64,000 nt of DNA, from assembly GCA_963835685.1 (NCBI GenBank), contig CAWIGI010000014.1, positions 276,131-340,130 of the forward strand, read 5' to 3'. Numbering within the stretch: position 1 is the first letter of the stretch; each line of letters starts with the position of its first letter. The position numbers and the translations under genes were made by a program. This document shows positions 34,535 to 43,381 of the stretch, one piece after another. This DNA is from DATAGF01 sp963835685 (GTDB taxonomy: Bacteria > Actinomycetota > Thermoleophilia > Miltoncostaeales > Miltoncostaeaceae). The notes below the pieces were generated by a model. That model searched no databases and was not told the DNA's origin. It saw only the letters and a list, made by a program, of their open reading frames with translations.

Positions 34535-37291
34535 ATGCCGGCCGTGGCGCACGACGACGCTGGCCCCCTCCTCGGCCGCGATGCCGAGACGGAGACGCTG
34601 CGCTCCCTGCGAGATCGGATCGAAAGCGGCGGCTCAGCGCTCGTGCTGCGCGGCGAGCCGGGCATCGGGAAGTCCCGCCTCCTGACGGAGGCGACGGCAC
34701 TCGCGCGCGAGCGCAACATCGCGGTGCTGAGAACGACAGGGGTGCAGTGCGAGGCCAGCGTCGCGTTCTCAGGTCTGCACCAGCTACTGCGCCCCGTTCG
34801 CGACCACGCAGCCGGCTTGCCCCCCGCACAGCGCGCCGTGCTCGACACTGTGCTCGGCCTCGGAGACGACACTGCGCCCGAGCACTATCGCATCGCCATG
34901 GCGGTCCTCGACCTGCTCTCCGAGGTCGCCGCCGACGCGCCGCTCCTGCTCATCGCCGAGGATGCCCACTGGCTCGATCGCCCGTCATCGGACGTACTCG
35001 CGTTCGTCGCCCGCCGCCTGGAGTCCGACCCAATCGTGCTTCTGGCCGCCGTACGCGACGGTTCATGGTCTTCGCTCGTCGATGCGGGCCTCCCGGAGCA
35101 CCGGCTCAGCGCCCTCGACGCCGCCAGCGCGGCAGCACTGCTTGACACCTCAGCGAAGCACCTCACCCCGACGATGCGCAACCAGATCCTGCGTGAGGCC
35201 GCCGGCAACCCGCTGGCGCTCATCGAACTGCCGATCGCCGCCGCTCGTATGGAGCAGGGCACGCCGATCCCGGGCTTGGTGCCCCTCACAGACCGACTCG
35301 AGCAGGCATTCGCGGCCCGGGTCTCCGATCTGCCCGAGGAAACCCGCCTGCTCCTGCTGACCGCGGCGCTCAACGACAAGGAGCGCGTGAATGAGGTGTT
35401 AGCGGCAGGCCGGATCGTCAACGCTGCCCCAACGGACGTAGATGTTCTTGACCCTGCCGTCGAGGCCGCGATCGTCGACCTCGACGAACGGGCCGTCCGC
35501 TTCCGCCACCCGTTGATGCGCTCAGCCGTGCGCCAGGCCGCAAGCGTGGTGCAACGCCGCCGCGTGCACGAGGCGCTGGCCGACGTGCTCCACGACGAGC
35601 CAGACCGACGGGTCTGGCACCGGGCGGCGCTCATCGCCGGCACGCACGAAGACGTGGCCGCGGAACTCGAAGAGGCAGGCCGGCGCGCCCGACGCCGCGG
35701 AGCGGTCAGCGTCGCCGCAATCGCGCTGCGTCGCGCCGCTGAGCTCAGCGATCCCGCGCAACGCGCCCGGCGCCTGATCGCCGCGGCCGAGGCCGCCTTC
35801 GAGCTCGGGCAGCCCGACATCGTCGCCCCGCTGCTTCGCGAGGCTGAACAGCTTGAGCCCGGACCGCTCGAGCGCGCGCGCGCCACATGGATCGACGAGA
35901 TGATCAATCTAAGAGCGCCGAGCCCCACACGGGCCGCGGCGTTGATCGCAGCTGCCGAGCAGGCCGGCCAAGCCGGCGATCGCGACCTGCACTTTGCCTT
36001 GCTCTGGCTCGTCGCCACGCGTGCACATTGGGCAGACCCCGGTCCCGCGGCGCGGCGGACCCTCGTCGAGGCGGCAAGTCGCCTCGGCGACGCCGACGAC
36101 CTACAGGTGCTGGCGATCCAGGCGTACGCGGATCCCTTCGGCCACGCCCCGGCGGTGCTCGCCCACGTCCAGAAGGCCGCCGCCGAGGGCGGGAACGACA
36201 CGGAGGCCTTGCTCTACCTGGGCAACGCCGCGGTCGCCGTCGGCGCCTTCGACGTCGGCGACACGTTGCTCAGCGCAGGGACCCAAGCGCTGCGCGCAGA
36301 CGGACGCCTCGGACACCTGGCATACGTGCTCTCTGTGCAAGGGATCGTGACAACGCGACTCGCCAAGTGGGACGTCGCAATCCCGGCTGCAGCAGAGGCA
36401 AGTCGCTTGTCGACCGAGCTCGGCCAGCCGCTCTGGAAGGCGGCAGCGGACACCATCGTCTCGGCGATCGCAGGGATGCGCGGTGACGCGGACGCGGCAG
36501 AGCAGGCGTCGGCAGAAGCCGAGCGGATTGCACTGCCGATAGGTGCCAACATGATCGTCGCCTTGGCCCAGTTCGGGAGGGTCTCCGCCGCGCTCGGAGC
36601 ATCCCGACACGATGACGCCTACGAGGCTGCCGAGCGCCTCTTCGACCCCACCGACCCGGCCCATCATCCTGCGATGGCCTCGTGGATCATCGGAGACCTT
36701 GCCGAGGCCGCCCTCCACATCGGCCGCATCAAGGAGGCACGAGCGCGCGTGGCACAGATCGAAGCCGCCGCTGGCAAGAACCCGACAATCTGGATCGCGC
36801 TGGGTTTGCGGCACGCCCGCGCAGTGCTCGCCGACGACGAGCAGGCCGCCGAACGCTTCGAGGAGGCGCTGGGCGCCGACCTCGGCCGCTGGCCCTTCCA
36901 GCGCGCCCGAGCCCTGCTCGCTCACGGCCGGTGGCTGCGCCGCCAGCGTCGGATCACCGAGTCGCGCGCACCGCTGCGCGAGGCCCGTGACGCGTTCGAC
37001 GCGCTTGGCTGCGCCGCATTCAGCGAACAGACACGCCGCGAGCTGCGCGCATCAGGGGAGTCGAGCCGGCGGCGCGACCCCGCCGCCCGCGACCAACTGA
37101 CCGCGCAGGAACTCCAGATCGCTCACCTCGCCGCAAAAGGCCTCCCCAACCGCGAGATCGCTCAACAGCTGTACGTCTCGCAACGCACGATCGGCACGCA
37201 CCTCTACCGGATCTTCCCGAAGCTCGGAATCACCGCGCGCAGCGAGCTCGGCGCCGCTCTGTCAGCAGGCGCGGCACCAGCGCAAGGATGA
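34535..37291 (+). CDS. LuxR family regulator with N-terminal AAA ATPase (LAL type)
   Basis: About 918 residues. Walker A is LRGEPGIGKSRLLTEA, Walker B is LLLIAEDAHWLD, followed by an AAA lid, helical TPR-like repeats and a C-terminal LuxR HTH (LTAQELQIAHLAAKGLPNRE, IAQQLYVSQRTIGTHLYRIF). LAL regulators are ATP- and inducer-dependent activators. ATG 34535 is chosen because GGGAGG lies 13 bases upstream; a GTG at 34514 is also in frame. The frame is clean over 2.7 kb. The obvious target is the hydrolase operon just upstream. Confidence 0.88.
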   Translation: MPAVAHDDAGPLLGRDAETETLRSLRDRIESGGSALVLRGEPGIGKSRLLTEATALARERNIAVLRTTGVQCEASVAFSGLHQLLRPVRDHAAGLPPAQRAVLDTVLGLGDDTAPEHYRIAMAVLDLLSEVAADAPLLLIAEDAHWLDRPSSDVLAFVARRLESDPIVLLAAVRDGSWSSLVDAGLPEHRLSALDAASAAALLDTSAKHLTPTMRNQILREAAGNPLALIELPIAAARMEQGTPIPGLVPLTDRLEQAFAARVSDLPEETRLLLLTAALNDKERVNEVLAAGRIVNAAPTDVDVLDPAVEAAIVDLDERAVRFRHPLMRSAVRQAASVVQRRRVHEALADVLHDEPDRRVWHRAALIAGTHEDVAAELEEAGRRARRRGAVSVAAIALRRAAELSDPAQRARRLIAAAEAAFELGQPDIVAPLLREAEQLEPGPLERARATWIDEMINLRAPSPTRAAALIAAAEQAGQAGDRDLHFALLWLVATRAHWADPGPAARRTLVEAASRLGDADDLQVLAIQAYADPFGHAPAVLAHVQKAAAEGGNDTEALLYLGNAAVAVGAFDVGDTLLSAGTQALRADGRLGHLAYVLSVQGIVTTRLAKWDVAIPAAAEASRLSTELGQPLWKAAADTIVSAIAGMRGDADAAEQASAEAERIALPIGANMIVALAQFGRVSAALGASRHDDAYEAAERLFDPTDPAHHPAMASWIIGDLAEAALHIGRIKEARARVAQIEAAAGKNPTIWIALGLRHARAVLADDEQAAERFEEALGADLGRWPFQRARALLAHGRWLRRQRRITESRAPLREARDAFDALGCAAFSEQTRRELRASGESSRRRDPAARDQLTAQELQIAHLAAKGLPNREIAQQLYVSQRTIGTHLYRIFPKLGITARSELGAALSAGAAPAQG

Positions 37292-37447
37292 CCCAGTAGG
37301 CGACTAACCGCGTGCAATCATCGGGCGCTGGACATCCGACGAGCAGCGCGCTCTTACACCTGGTACGAGAGCCATGGCGCGGACGGTGCGCGCTGTCGCT
37401 TTGGCCTGGAGGGGCGTGGTCTCGGCCCAGCCCCATATGGCCGCTCC

Positions 37448-37498
37448 GGACGAGCAGCATGAGCGGCCAAGCCCAAGGTTTCGCTCTTGCTTTGCGCG
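37448..37498 (-). repeat. 51-bp inverted repeat, right copy
   Basis: Reverse complement of 32530-32580, 49/51 identical. It lies between the LuxR gene stop (37291) and the VOC gene stop (37524), so it marks the right edge of the hydrolase/LuxR unit. Confidence 0.8.
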
Positions 37499-37523
37499 AC
37501 GAGCGCGAGCGGGGGCCATGGTC

Positions 37524-37958
37524 TCAGCCGCCGCCGAAGGCCCGGGCTGCGGCGGCGACGATCTCGTCGTGGGGGACGTCGCGGAGCCGTTGGGCGATGT
37601 TCCAGCGGTGACCGAACGGGTCGGTGAGCTGCCCGTGGCGCTCGCCCCAGAACGCGTCAGCGAGCTCGTGGCGGGCCTCGGCTCCGGCGTTGAGCGCACG
37701 GGTCCAGAGGCCGTCCGCGTCGTCGGTGTTGATCTGGAGAACGGTCGCGGTACCACCGATCGCCAGCGGCGAGACAATGCCCAGGTCGGGGAACTCGCTT
37801 GCGACGTGCACGACGGAGTCGCCGAAGGCGAGCTCGACGCTCATCACCTTGTCGCCCGGCAGCGGGATGCGGTTCAGCTCGCGCGCGCCGAAGGCGTTCG
37901 CGTACCAGGCGGAGGCCTCGGCGGCGTCGCGGACCACGATGTGCGCGGTGATGTTCAT
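37524..37958 (-). CDS. VOC family protein (PhnB/glyoxalase-like)
   Basis: 144 residues: IVVRDAAEASAWYANAFGAR, GDKVMSVELAFGDSVVHVAS, ATVLQINTDDADGLWTRAL, HGQLTDPFGHRWNIAQRLRD. The paired beta-alpha-beta-beta-beta modules and DPFGHRW are typical of the PhnB-like branch, which often sequesters or modifies small toxic molecules. It starts 15 bp after the AraC gene stop on the same strand, so the AraC protein probably shares its transcript. Confidence 0.82.
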   Translation of the reverse strand: MNITAHIVVRDAAEASAWYANAFGARELNRIPLPGDKVMSVELAFGDSVVHVASEFPDLGIVSPLAIGGTATVLQINTDDADGLWTRALNAGAEARHELADAFWGERHGQLTDPFGHRWNIAQRLRDVPHDEIVAAAARAFGGG

Positions 37959-37973
37959 CGCCGGGACCGTAGG

Positions 37974-38812
37974 TCAACCGAGCGCCTGGGTCTTGTACGT
38001 CTGAGCGGTCAGGCGGGCGTAGCGGGTGGGTGTCATCCCGAGCGTGCGGCGGAAGTGCCGATGCAGGTGGCTCTGGTCGAAGAACCCGGTCGCCTGCGCG
38101 ACCTCGGCGACGGCAACCCCGCGCTCGAGCATCCGCCGCGCGTCTCGGATGCGGTGGGCGAGCTGGAAGCGGTGCGGCGGCAGGCCGTACGCCGTGCGAA
38201 ACAACCGTGACAGGCGGTGGCGGCTGACGCCGGCCGCGCGCGCGAGATCGTCGAGCGTGACGTTGCCCGCAAGCTCGTCGCCCGCAGCTCGCACGCGCGT
38301 CGCAGCGCGGGATCACGACGGGCGGCGCGGCGGCGGTCCTCGAGGCTCGGCGTGCCGTCGCTGACGTCGCGCAGCCAGTCGGCGAGCAGCGTCTCGCGCT
38401 CCAGCGCCCACGACGGGGTCTGCAGCGTCCGGTGCAGCTCCACGAACCGCTGCGCCAGCCGAGCGTCGCGCACCAGTGGTCTCGAGAAACAGAGGTCTGT
38501 CGCCAGAGGCTCGGGGCCGCGAAGGATCCGCTCGAGCGCCGGGGACTCGAGGATCAGCAGGCACGCCTCCCAGTGCGTGCAACCGTACGGAGTCCCGCAA
38601 TGCGCTGCGGACGGATCCCACGTGCAGACGTCCCGCGGCCCGAACACGAAGCGCTCACGGCCCCGGCGCACTCGCATCGCGCCGGCGACTATGACTCCCA
38701 CGACGTATTCGCCCACCGGATCCACGGCGTAACCGGTGGTCGCGCCGCTGATGCACACGCAACCGCCCGCGACGTCAGCTCGCCACACCCGCACACTGCC
38801 CTCGCGCTCCAC
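37974..38812 (-). CDS. AraC family transcriptional regulator (one frameshift)
   Basis: About 280 residues. The N-terminal cupin-like sensor contains GEYVVGVIVAGAMRVRRGRE and FGPRDVCTWDPSAAHCGTPY. The C-terminal double HTH is VTLDDLARAAGVSRHRLSRL, FRTAYGLPPHRFQLAHRIRD and VAEVAQATGFFDQSHLHRHF. The frame breaks near 38295 and is restored by two CG (DPALRDARVRAAGDEL). GTG 38812 is used. It probably regulates the VOC gene that follows it. Confidence 0.82.
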
Positions 38813-39108
38813 ACCCCATAGTGTGACGGAACCCGACGCCCGCTCCCGCTACGCGCGAGAAGCGGGCGCGTCGGCTCGCATTGACCAGGCGCCCGCTCTG
38901 GACGACGAGCAGCAGCCCCAGCCGACCCGCCGCACGCTTCCACTTTCGCGTGAAAGCGGCCTCGCGTGAGCTGCGCTTGGCCTCGACGACACCAAGCGGT
39001 CGGCCATCCTTGCCGAGCAGCGGTGATCGCCACCGTCAGCATCGCGACCGACACGATGATGGTCGCGGCCACGGCGGAGGGCCGACCACCCCCCGGGGTG
39101 TACGACAC
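38775..39108 (-). CDS. small membrane protein (one frameshift)
   Basis: The N-terminus PSAVAATIIVSVAMLTVAI is a membrane helix. After a break near 39020 repaired by one CG it reads ALLGKDGRPLGVVEAKRSSR, AAFTRKWKRAAGRLGLLLVV and QSGRLVNASRRARFSR. The stop may be at 38775 or, if a further CG is missing near 38855, a few codons after ARFSR. The start is unclear because GTG 39108 lies within a palindrome; an in-frame GTG at 39072 is possible. No family recognised. Confidence 0.45.
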
Positions 39109-39119
39109 GCGCTGTCGTA
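39101..39119. promoter_or_regulatory. palindrome TACGACA-N5-TGTCGTA
   Basis: Perfect 7-bp arms around CGCGC, directly at the 5' end of the small membrane protein gene. Size and symmetry fit a dimeric repressor operator. The regulator is unknown. Confidence 0.45.
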
Positions 39120-39219
39120 TACGCGGCTCAATGTGGACGCCAGCTCGGGAGGGACGGACGAGGCGATGACCTTCAGTCCGATCAGTCCACCTCGAGGGCC
39201 CGCTCGACCCCCTCCCGGC

Positions 39220-39749
39220 TCAACCCCGCCCCGCGACTGCGCCGTTCGTCCACAGGTTCACCAGGACGTAGGTGCCGTCGTCGGGCAGCGAGGGGTTCCA
39301 GTCGCGCGACCGCTGCACCTTGAGGTCACGCCGGGCCGCCGCCCGGGCCACGCGAGCCTCCCAGGGTTCCTCGGGCACTGGGGTCATCCGCCACGCGCCA
39401 GGTCGTCGGGCTGGATCGCTCCCCACCACACCCGCCTGCCCGGGGGTCCGGCGACCACCTGCGGCCGGGCGGGGTGGCTCGGGCTCGCGGCCCTGCGCTC
39501 CTGCTCAAGCAGCCGCGCCCTCCTGCTGTTGCAGCCGACATGGGCCGCGGCGAGCCGGTCCAGCGGTGGGATGCGTGGACCGTGTGTCGAGACCGGATCC
39601 AGACGGTCGACGCTGTCCGCGCCCGGGCCGCCGCAGATGTGGCAGCGGTAGCCGTCGCGGGCGAGGACGGCCCGCCGGACCCGGGTCCAACTCCGCCCGT
39701 AGGGCGAGTATCGCGGGGGCACTGGGTGCACTGTAACCGCGACCGGCAC
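39220..39749 (-). CDS. HNH endonuclease (frameshifted)
   Basis: The N-terminal part has RSWTRVRRAVLARDGYRCHI with CGGPGADSVDRLDPV and AAAHVGCNSRRARLLEQERR, that is, the two CxxC/CN zinc-type positions and the His/Asn region of HNH nucleases. Near 39390 the frame shifts (two CG restore it) and continues TPVPEEPWEARVARAAARRD, LKVQRSRDWNPSLPDDGTY to the stop at 39220. HNH proteins of this size occur in phages and mobile elements. Whether the central His is complete cannot be settled by eye. Confidence 0.65.
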
Positions 39750-39846
39750 TTACATCTCGGCACCATGGCCGAGCAGAGCAGCGGCGAGCGAGGCGGCCTC
39801 GTCGTTGCGATCCCCGTCTCCGCCGGCAACCGGGCCCCGCGTGGGG

Positions 39847-39985
39847 GGGAAATGATTTCCCGAGCGCGCCCTGTCCGGCGCGGTACCCGCGCCAAAAATC
39901 GCTGCGAGATTTTTCGTCGCGACTCACGAAAGTATCTTCGCCCGCCGCGCGAACGCCTGCACCTCCGACGCATGCGTCGGAGGTG
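39847..39985. repeat. cluster of three perfect palindromes, one AT-rich
   Basis: GGGAAAT-G-ATTTCCC at 39847-39861; AAAAATC-N7-GATTTTT at 39894-39914; and a 26-bp perfect palindrome (CACCTCCGACGCA and its complement) at 39960-39985. AT runs like these are rare in this DNA. The region lies between the HNH gene and a small ORF inside the element. It could be an oriT/oriV-type site or a regulator-binding region; this is inference. Confidence 0.5.
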
Positions 39986-40080
39986 CCGAGCCCTAGAACG
40001 TCTCGACGATATGCGCCTCGAAGACCTCCGGCTCGCCCGAGAGCTGGATGCCCGCTGCTTGAATCCTTGGGAGGTTCCTC

Positions 40081-40413
40081 ATGAGCATCGTCGTCCGTAT
40101 CCGCCCTCGAAACATGACGAGGCAGCAGTACGACACCGTTCGCAACGCGCTCACCGAGGCCGGTGATTGGCCGGCCGACGGTTGCCAGCTTCACGTTCTC
40201 TTCGGCGACGAGAACGACCTCCGAGTCAGCGAGGTCTGGGAGTCTCAGGCGAAGCTGGATGCCTTCGGCGACAAGCTACGGCCACGGTCGAGTCGCCGAC
40301 TCTATCGCGGCCGGATTCGCACCAGGCCGGGAGTTGCGCGCAGTTGTCGCCGTGTTCGATCGGCGGCCACAGCGACCCTCTCATCGCGGCGAGCCCGCGA
40401 GACTCGATCATGA
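40081..40413 (+). CDS. small hypothetical protein (ABM-like N-terminus, frame unsure at 3' end)
   Basis: MSIVVRIRPRNMTRQQYDTV, TEAGDWPADGCQLHVLFGDE and NDLRVSEVWESQAKLDAFGD form a coherent 65-residue start like small dimeric alpha/beta-barrel proteins. After DKL the frame loses its coding character and another frame reads VADSIAAGFAPGRELRAVVA, so either a frameshift or a junction lies near 40280. ATG 40081 follows GGGAGG. Confidence 0.5.
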   Translation: MSIVVRIRPRNMTRQQYDTVRNALTEAGDWPADGCQLHVLFGDENDLRVSEVWESQAKLDAFGDKLRPRSSRRLYRGRIRTRPGVARSCRRVRSAATATLSSRRARETRS

Positions 40414-40536
40414 TCTCGTGATCCGCACGGCGGAGGAGAACGAGGAGAGGCATCCCCGCCCCCGCCGGGCGCCGGGCCGGACGCGTTCGCTTCCGGATCT
40501 GGCGTTCGACCTCCCGACGGGGCGTACGCTTGGATC

Positions 40537-40824
40537 ATGCCTGCCTACGTGATCGTCGAGACGGACGTGCACGACCCGGAGCAGTATGAGCGCTACAGGG
40601 CCGCCGCTGCGGCCGCGATCGCTGCCGGTGGCGGCCGCTTCATCGCCCGGGGCGGCGAGCTGGCCGTGCTCGAAGGCGACCGGCGGCCGAAGCGAATCGT
40701 GGTACTGGAGTTCGAAGACCTTGAGGCGGTGAAGCGCTGGTACGACTCGCCCGAGTACCGCGAGGCGAGGCGGCTGCGCGAGGGCGCGGCGACCCTCCAG
40801 GCGGTCGCGGTCGAGGGTCTGTAG
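40537..40824 (+). CDS. DUF1330 family protein
   Basis: 95 residues: MPAYVIVETDVHDPEQYERY, GRFIARGGELAVLEGDRRPK, RIVVLEFEDLEAVKRWYDSP and EYREARRLREGAATLQAVAV. All are DUF1330 signatures (dimeric alpha/beta-barrel, unknown function). TACGCT at 40525-40530 is six bases from ATG 40537, so the mRNA may be leaderless. Confidence 0.88.
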   Translation: MPAYVIVETDVHDPEQYERYRAAAAAAIAAGGGRFIARGGELAVLEGDRRPKRIVVLEFEDLEAVKRWYDSPEYREARRLREGAATLQAVAVEGL

Positions 40825-40864
40825 AGCGGCGACGGTCGGGAGCTGGCCGCCGCATCCATCGCGC

Positions 40865-41036
40865 GGTCCAGCTGCCCGAGCCGAGCGACCACACGCGCGA
40901 CTACGACCGCGTGATCCTGATGCTGGAGCTGGCCAAGGCCGAGCGCATCACGCTCTCCGAGGTCGAGTTCTCCCAGTACGTGCTCGACGAGTGGGGCTGG
41001 CGCACGGCTCCGCCCGGGGCCCGGTACCTGGCTTGA
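40865..41036 (+). pseudogene. short coding remnant
   Basis: One frame reads LPEPSDHTRDYDRVILMLEL, AKAERITLSEVEFSQYVLDE and WGWRTAPPGARYLA, then a stop. This has the look of a real C-terminus, but no upstream start joins it. A GTG at 40911 would give only 41 codons. It is probably the tail of a lost gene within the element. Confidence 0.35.
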
Positions 41037-41055
41037 CGATGCGCCCTAGCGGCGT

Positions 41056-41927
41056 TCAAGCGCGCCGACGAAGCAGTTCCTGGACCCGGAGTACCGAGCG
41101 CTCCTTGTCCTTCACCTCGAGGATGCAGTCGAGCGGCTGGTCACCCACCTCGGCGACGAAGCGTTCGACGGATGAGACGTCGATCGTCTCCGCGTGCGCG
41201 CCCGGTCGCTTGCCAGGCTCCTGTGTAGAGAAGTGCACTTCGGACGACCGTCGCCGCAACGCCAGCTCTCGGCGGCGCGGAGGACGACCTCGCGGTCACC
41301 GAGCCCGCTAAGCGAGGGCGCGAGCCGGTGGTGGAACACGTCGAACACGACCGGCACCCCGAGACGCTCTGCCAACGCGAGCACCGACTCGAGCGGCCAC
41401 CGCTCGTCGTTCTCAAGCGCCAGCCGCCCGGCCGGGCCCGCCGGGAGTCGCTCGAAGCCGGCCGCGAACCGGTCGCTCGCGACCGGGTCCGCCGCGCCCG
41501 AGCCGACGTGGAGGACGATCTTGTGCGATTGGTCGAGTCCGAACGCGCTCAGCAGCCGGTCCTGATATGCGAGCTCGGCGACAGCGGCGGCGACCACGTG
41601 CGGACGAGCGGACGACAGCACCGTGTACTGCCCCGGATGCGTCGACAAGCGCATGCCCGACGCCCGCATGAACGCGCCCAGTTGGGCGAGGCGAGGCTGG
41701 AACTCTTCCCACCACGCGAGCTCGTTCGCGGGGTGCGAGCCGAACGGAATCAGGTTCGAGGTCAAGCGGAAGACCTCGATGCCGTGCGCGTGGTTCCAGT
41801 GGAGGATCGCCTCGAGCGCGTCGAGATTCGCGCCGATCAGATCACGCAGGCGCTCGGCCGTTACGTTCGCCATCCGCAGAGTCCGCGACGCGGAGGGGAG
41901 CTGTGTGTTGACGCACGCATAGCCCAC
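41056..41927 (-). CDS. uvsE: UV damage endonuclease UvsE/UvdE (one frameshift)
   Basis: About 291 residues. UvdE landmarks: GYACVNTQLPSASRTLRMAN, NLDALEAILHWNHAHGIEVF, RLTSNLIPFGSHPANELAWW, MRLSTHPGQYTVLSSARPHV, HKIVLHVGSGAADP, LALENDERWPLESVLALAER, VFDVFHHRLAPSL. After a break near 41262 (two CG): RSSEVHFSTQEPGKRPGAHA and HAETIDVSSVERFVAEVGDQ. The His/Glu/Asp residues form the metal site that nicks 5' of UV photoproducts. GTG 41927. It is last in the CarH-like regulator operon, so light control is likely. Confidence 0.9.
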
Positions 41928-41959
41928 CCTGAGCGCGTCCACGTGAGCGCGGGTTCCGG

Positions 41960-42850
41960 TCACGACTCGGCAGGCGATGACCGGGCAGACATCGCAGCCC
42001 GGGCGGCGTCGTCGAAGGAGGTCAGCCGCAGCGGCACGAGCCGACGCAGGCGCCCGTCGCGAGACACGGTTGCAGTTCGGAGGCCCTCGATGAGCGGCCG
42101 GGCGACACCCGCCTTCACCGGGGTCACCAGGTGCAGCCAGTAGGAGGAGAGGCGAGGGGTGAGGACGGGCACCTCGACGATCAGCGGGTGCTTGCGACGG
42201 ATACGGGCGATGCGCTCGATCATTTCGCGGTACGTCATCACGTCGGGCCCGCCGGCGTCGAACGACGTACCCATCGTCTCCTTCCGGCCGGCAACCGCGG
42301 CCAGGTAGGCGGCGACGTCCGCAAGCGCGATCGGCTGCGTCCGGGTCGAGACCCAACGCGGGCAGATCATGCCCGGGAGACGGTCGACGAGCGCGACGAT
42401 CGTCTCGAAAGCTGCGCTGCCGGCTCCGATCACCATCGCGGCACGGAGGGTGGTCACCGGCACGGAGCCGGAGGCGAGGACGCTGGCCGTGTCGGCCCGG
42501 CTGCGAAGGTGACGAGAGAGGTCGGGGGAGTCGTCTCCGAGGCCGCCCAGGTAGACCAGCTGGCGCAGGCCTGCACGCTCGGCCTCCCTCGCGACGGTTT
42601 CGGCCGCGAGGCGATCACGCGCCTCGAAGTCGCGACTGCCGAGCGAATGCACCAAGTAGTACGCGAGCTCTCGATCCTCGAACAAGCGGCGCACCGCCTC
42701 CCCCTCGGTCGCATCGGCGGCTTCCCACCGGATGCCGCCTGTCGCGTCTGGCGGCCGGCGCGACACGGCCAGAACGTCGTGCTGCTGCGCGAGCAGGGGC
42801 AGGAGCGCGCGGCCGACGGTGCCGCTCGCACCGAGCACGGCGATCTTCAA
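41960..42850 (-). CDS. NAD(P)-binding SDR, NmrA/epimerase-like
   Basis: 296 residues. The atypical SDR nucleotide motif is KIAVLGASGTVGRALLPLL, then LAYYLVHSLGSRDFEARDRL, RQLVYLGGLGDD, VTTLRAAMVIGAGSAAFETI, TRTQPIALADVAAYLAAVAG and GGPDVMTYREMIERIARIRR. This is the YbjT/complex-I-NDUFA9-like group. TTG 42850 overlaps the previous stop (TTGA) and has GGAGG eight bases upstream. It is third in the coupled MerR operon. Substrate unknown. Confidence 0.8.
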   Translation of the reverse strand: MKIAVLGASGTVGRALLPLLAQQHDVLAVSRRPPDATGGIRWEAADATEGEAVRRLFEDRELAYYLVHSLGSRDFEARDRLAAETVAREAERAGLRQLVYLGGLGDDSPDLSRHLRSRADTASVLASGSVPVTTLRAAMVIGAGSAAFETIVALVDRLPGMICPRWVSTRTQPIALADVAAYLAAVAGRKETMGTSFDAGGPDVMTYREMIERIARIRRKHPLIVEVPVLTPRLSSYWLHLVTPVKAGVARPLIEGLRTATVSRDGRLRRLVPLRLTSFDDAARAAMSARSSPAES

Positions 42851-43381
42851 CGGCCTGCCTCCTGGCAGAGCCGCGCGAAGAACCGCCTCCCCAGCGCGAC
42901 GTGCAGCCTCTGCTGAATCTGCGCGTAGAGCAGGCTGTTCCAGCGAGACCGGTGGGAGTAGCCGGCGAGGCGAGGGAAGAAGCCGCTGATCGATGAGCAG
43001 ACGGCGACATCGTAGGACCCCGTCTGCGTGAACGAGATCGAGCCGGCCGCTGCGCGGGCCAGCAGGCCGCCTCGAATCGGATAGAGACAGCTCACCGAGC
43101 TGGGGCTCACTCGAAGCTCGGGCTGCCCGAAGCACAGGAGCGCGGGCCCGACCCCGAGCAGTCGCAGCCGCGGTGCGCCGCCCGTGGGGCGTGCTCGAAC
43201 GAGGCCGAGGGTCGAACGCTCCAGCTCGCGCCAATACAGCTCCCCCAGCCGCTTTGCCCCGGCAGCGCTGCACTCGATGACCGGCTCCGGCAGCTCGACG
43301 CGCTGAACCGACTCGAACGCACCCGACAGCGACCGAGCTTGTCGAGCTCCACGTCCCGGGTAGGCGGCCGCGCAGGCTCAT
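42847..43381 (-). CDS. conserved hypothetical protein in MerR/UvsE operon (frameshifted start)
   Basis: With ATG 43381 (overlapping the MerR stop as ATGA) and CG-type repairs near 43360 and 43335, it reads MSLRGRLPGRDVELDKLGRA, LSGAFESVQRVELPEPVIEC, then cleanly KRLGELYWRELERSTLGLVR, PALLCFGQPELRVSPSSVSC, LYPIRGGLLARAAAGSISFT, SRWNSLLYAQIQQRLHVALG and a stop at 42847. About 180 residues and no recognised domain. It is coupled to its neighbours at both ends. Confidence 0.6.
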
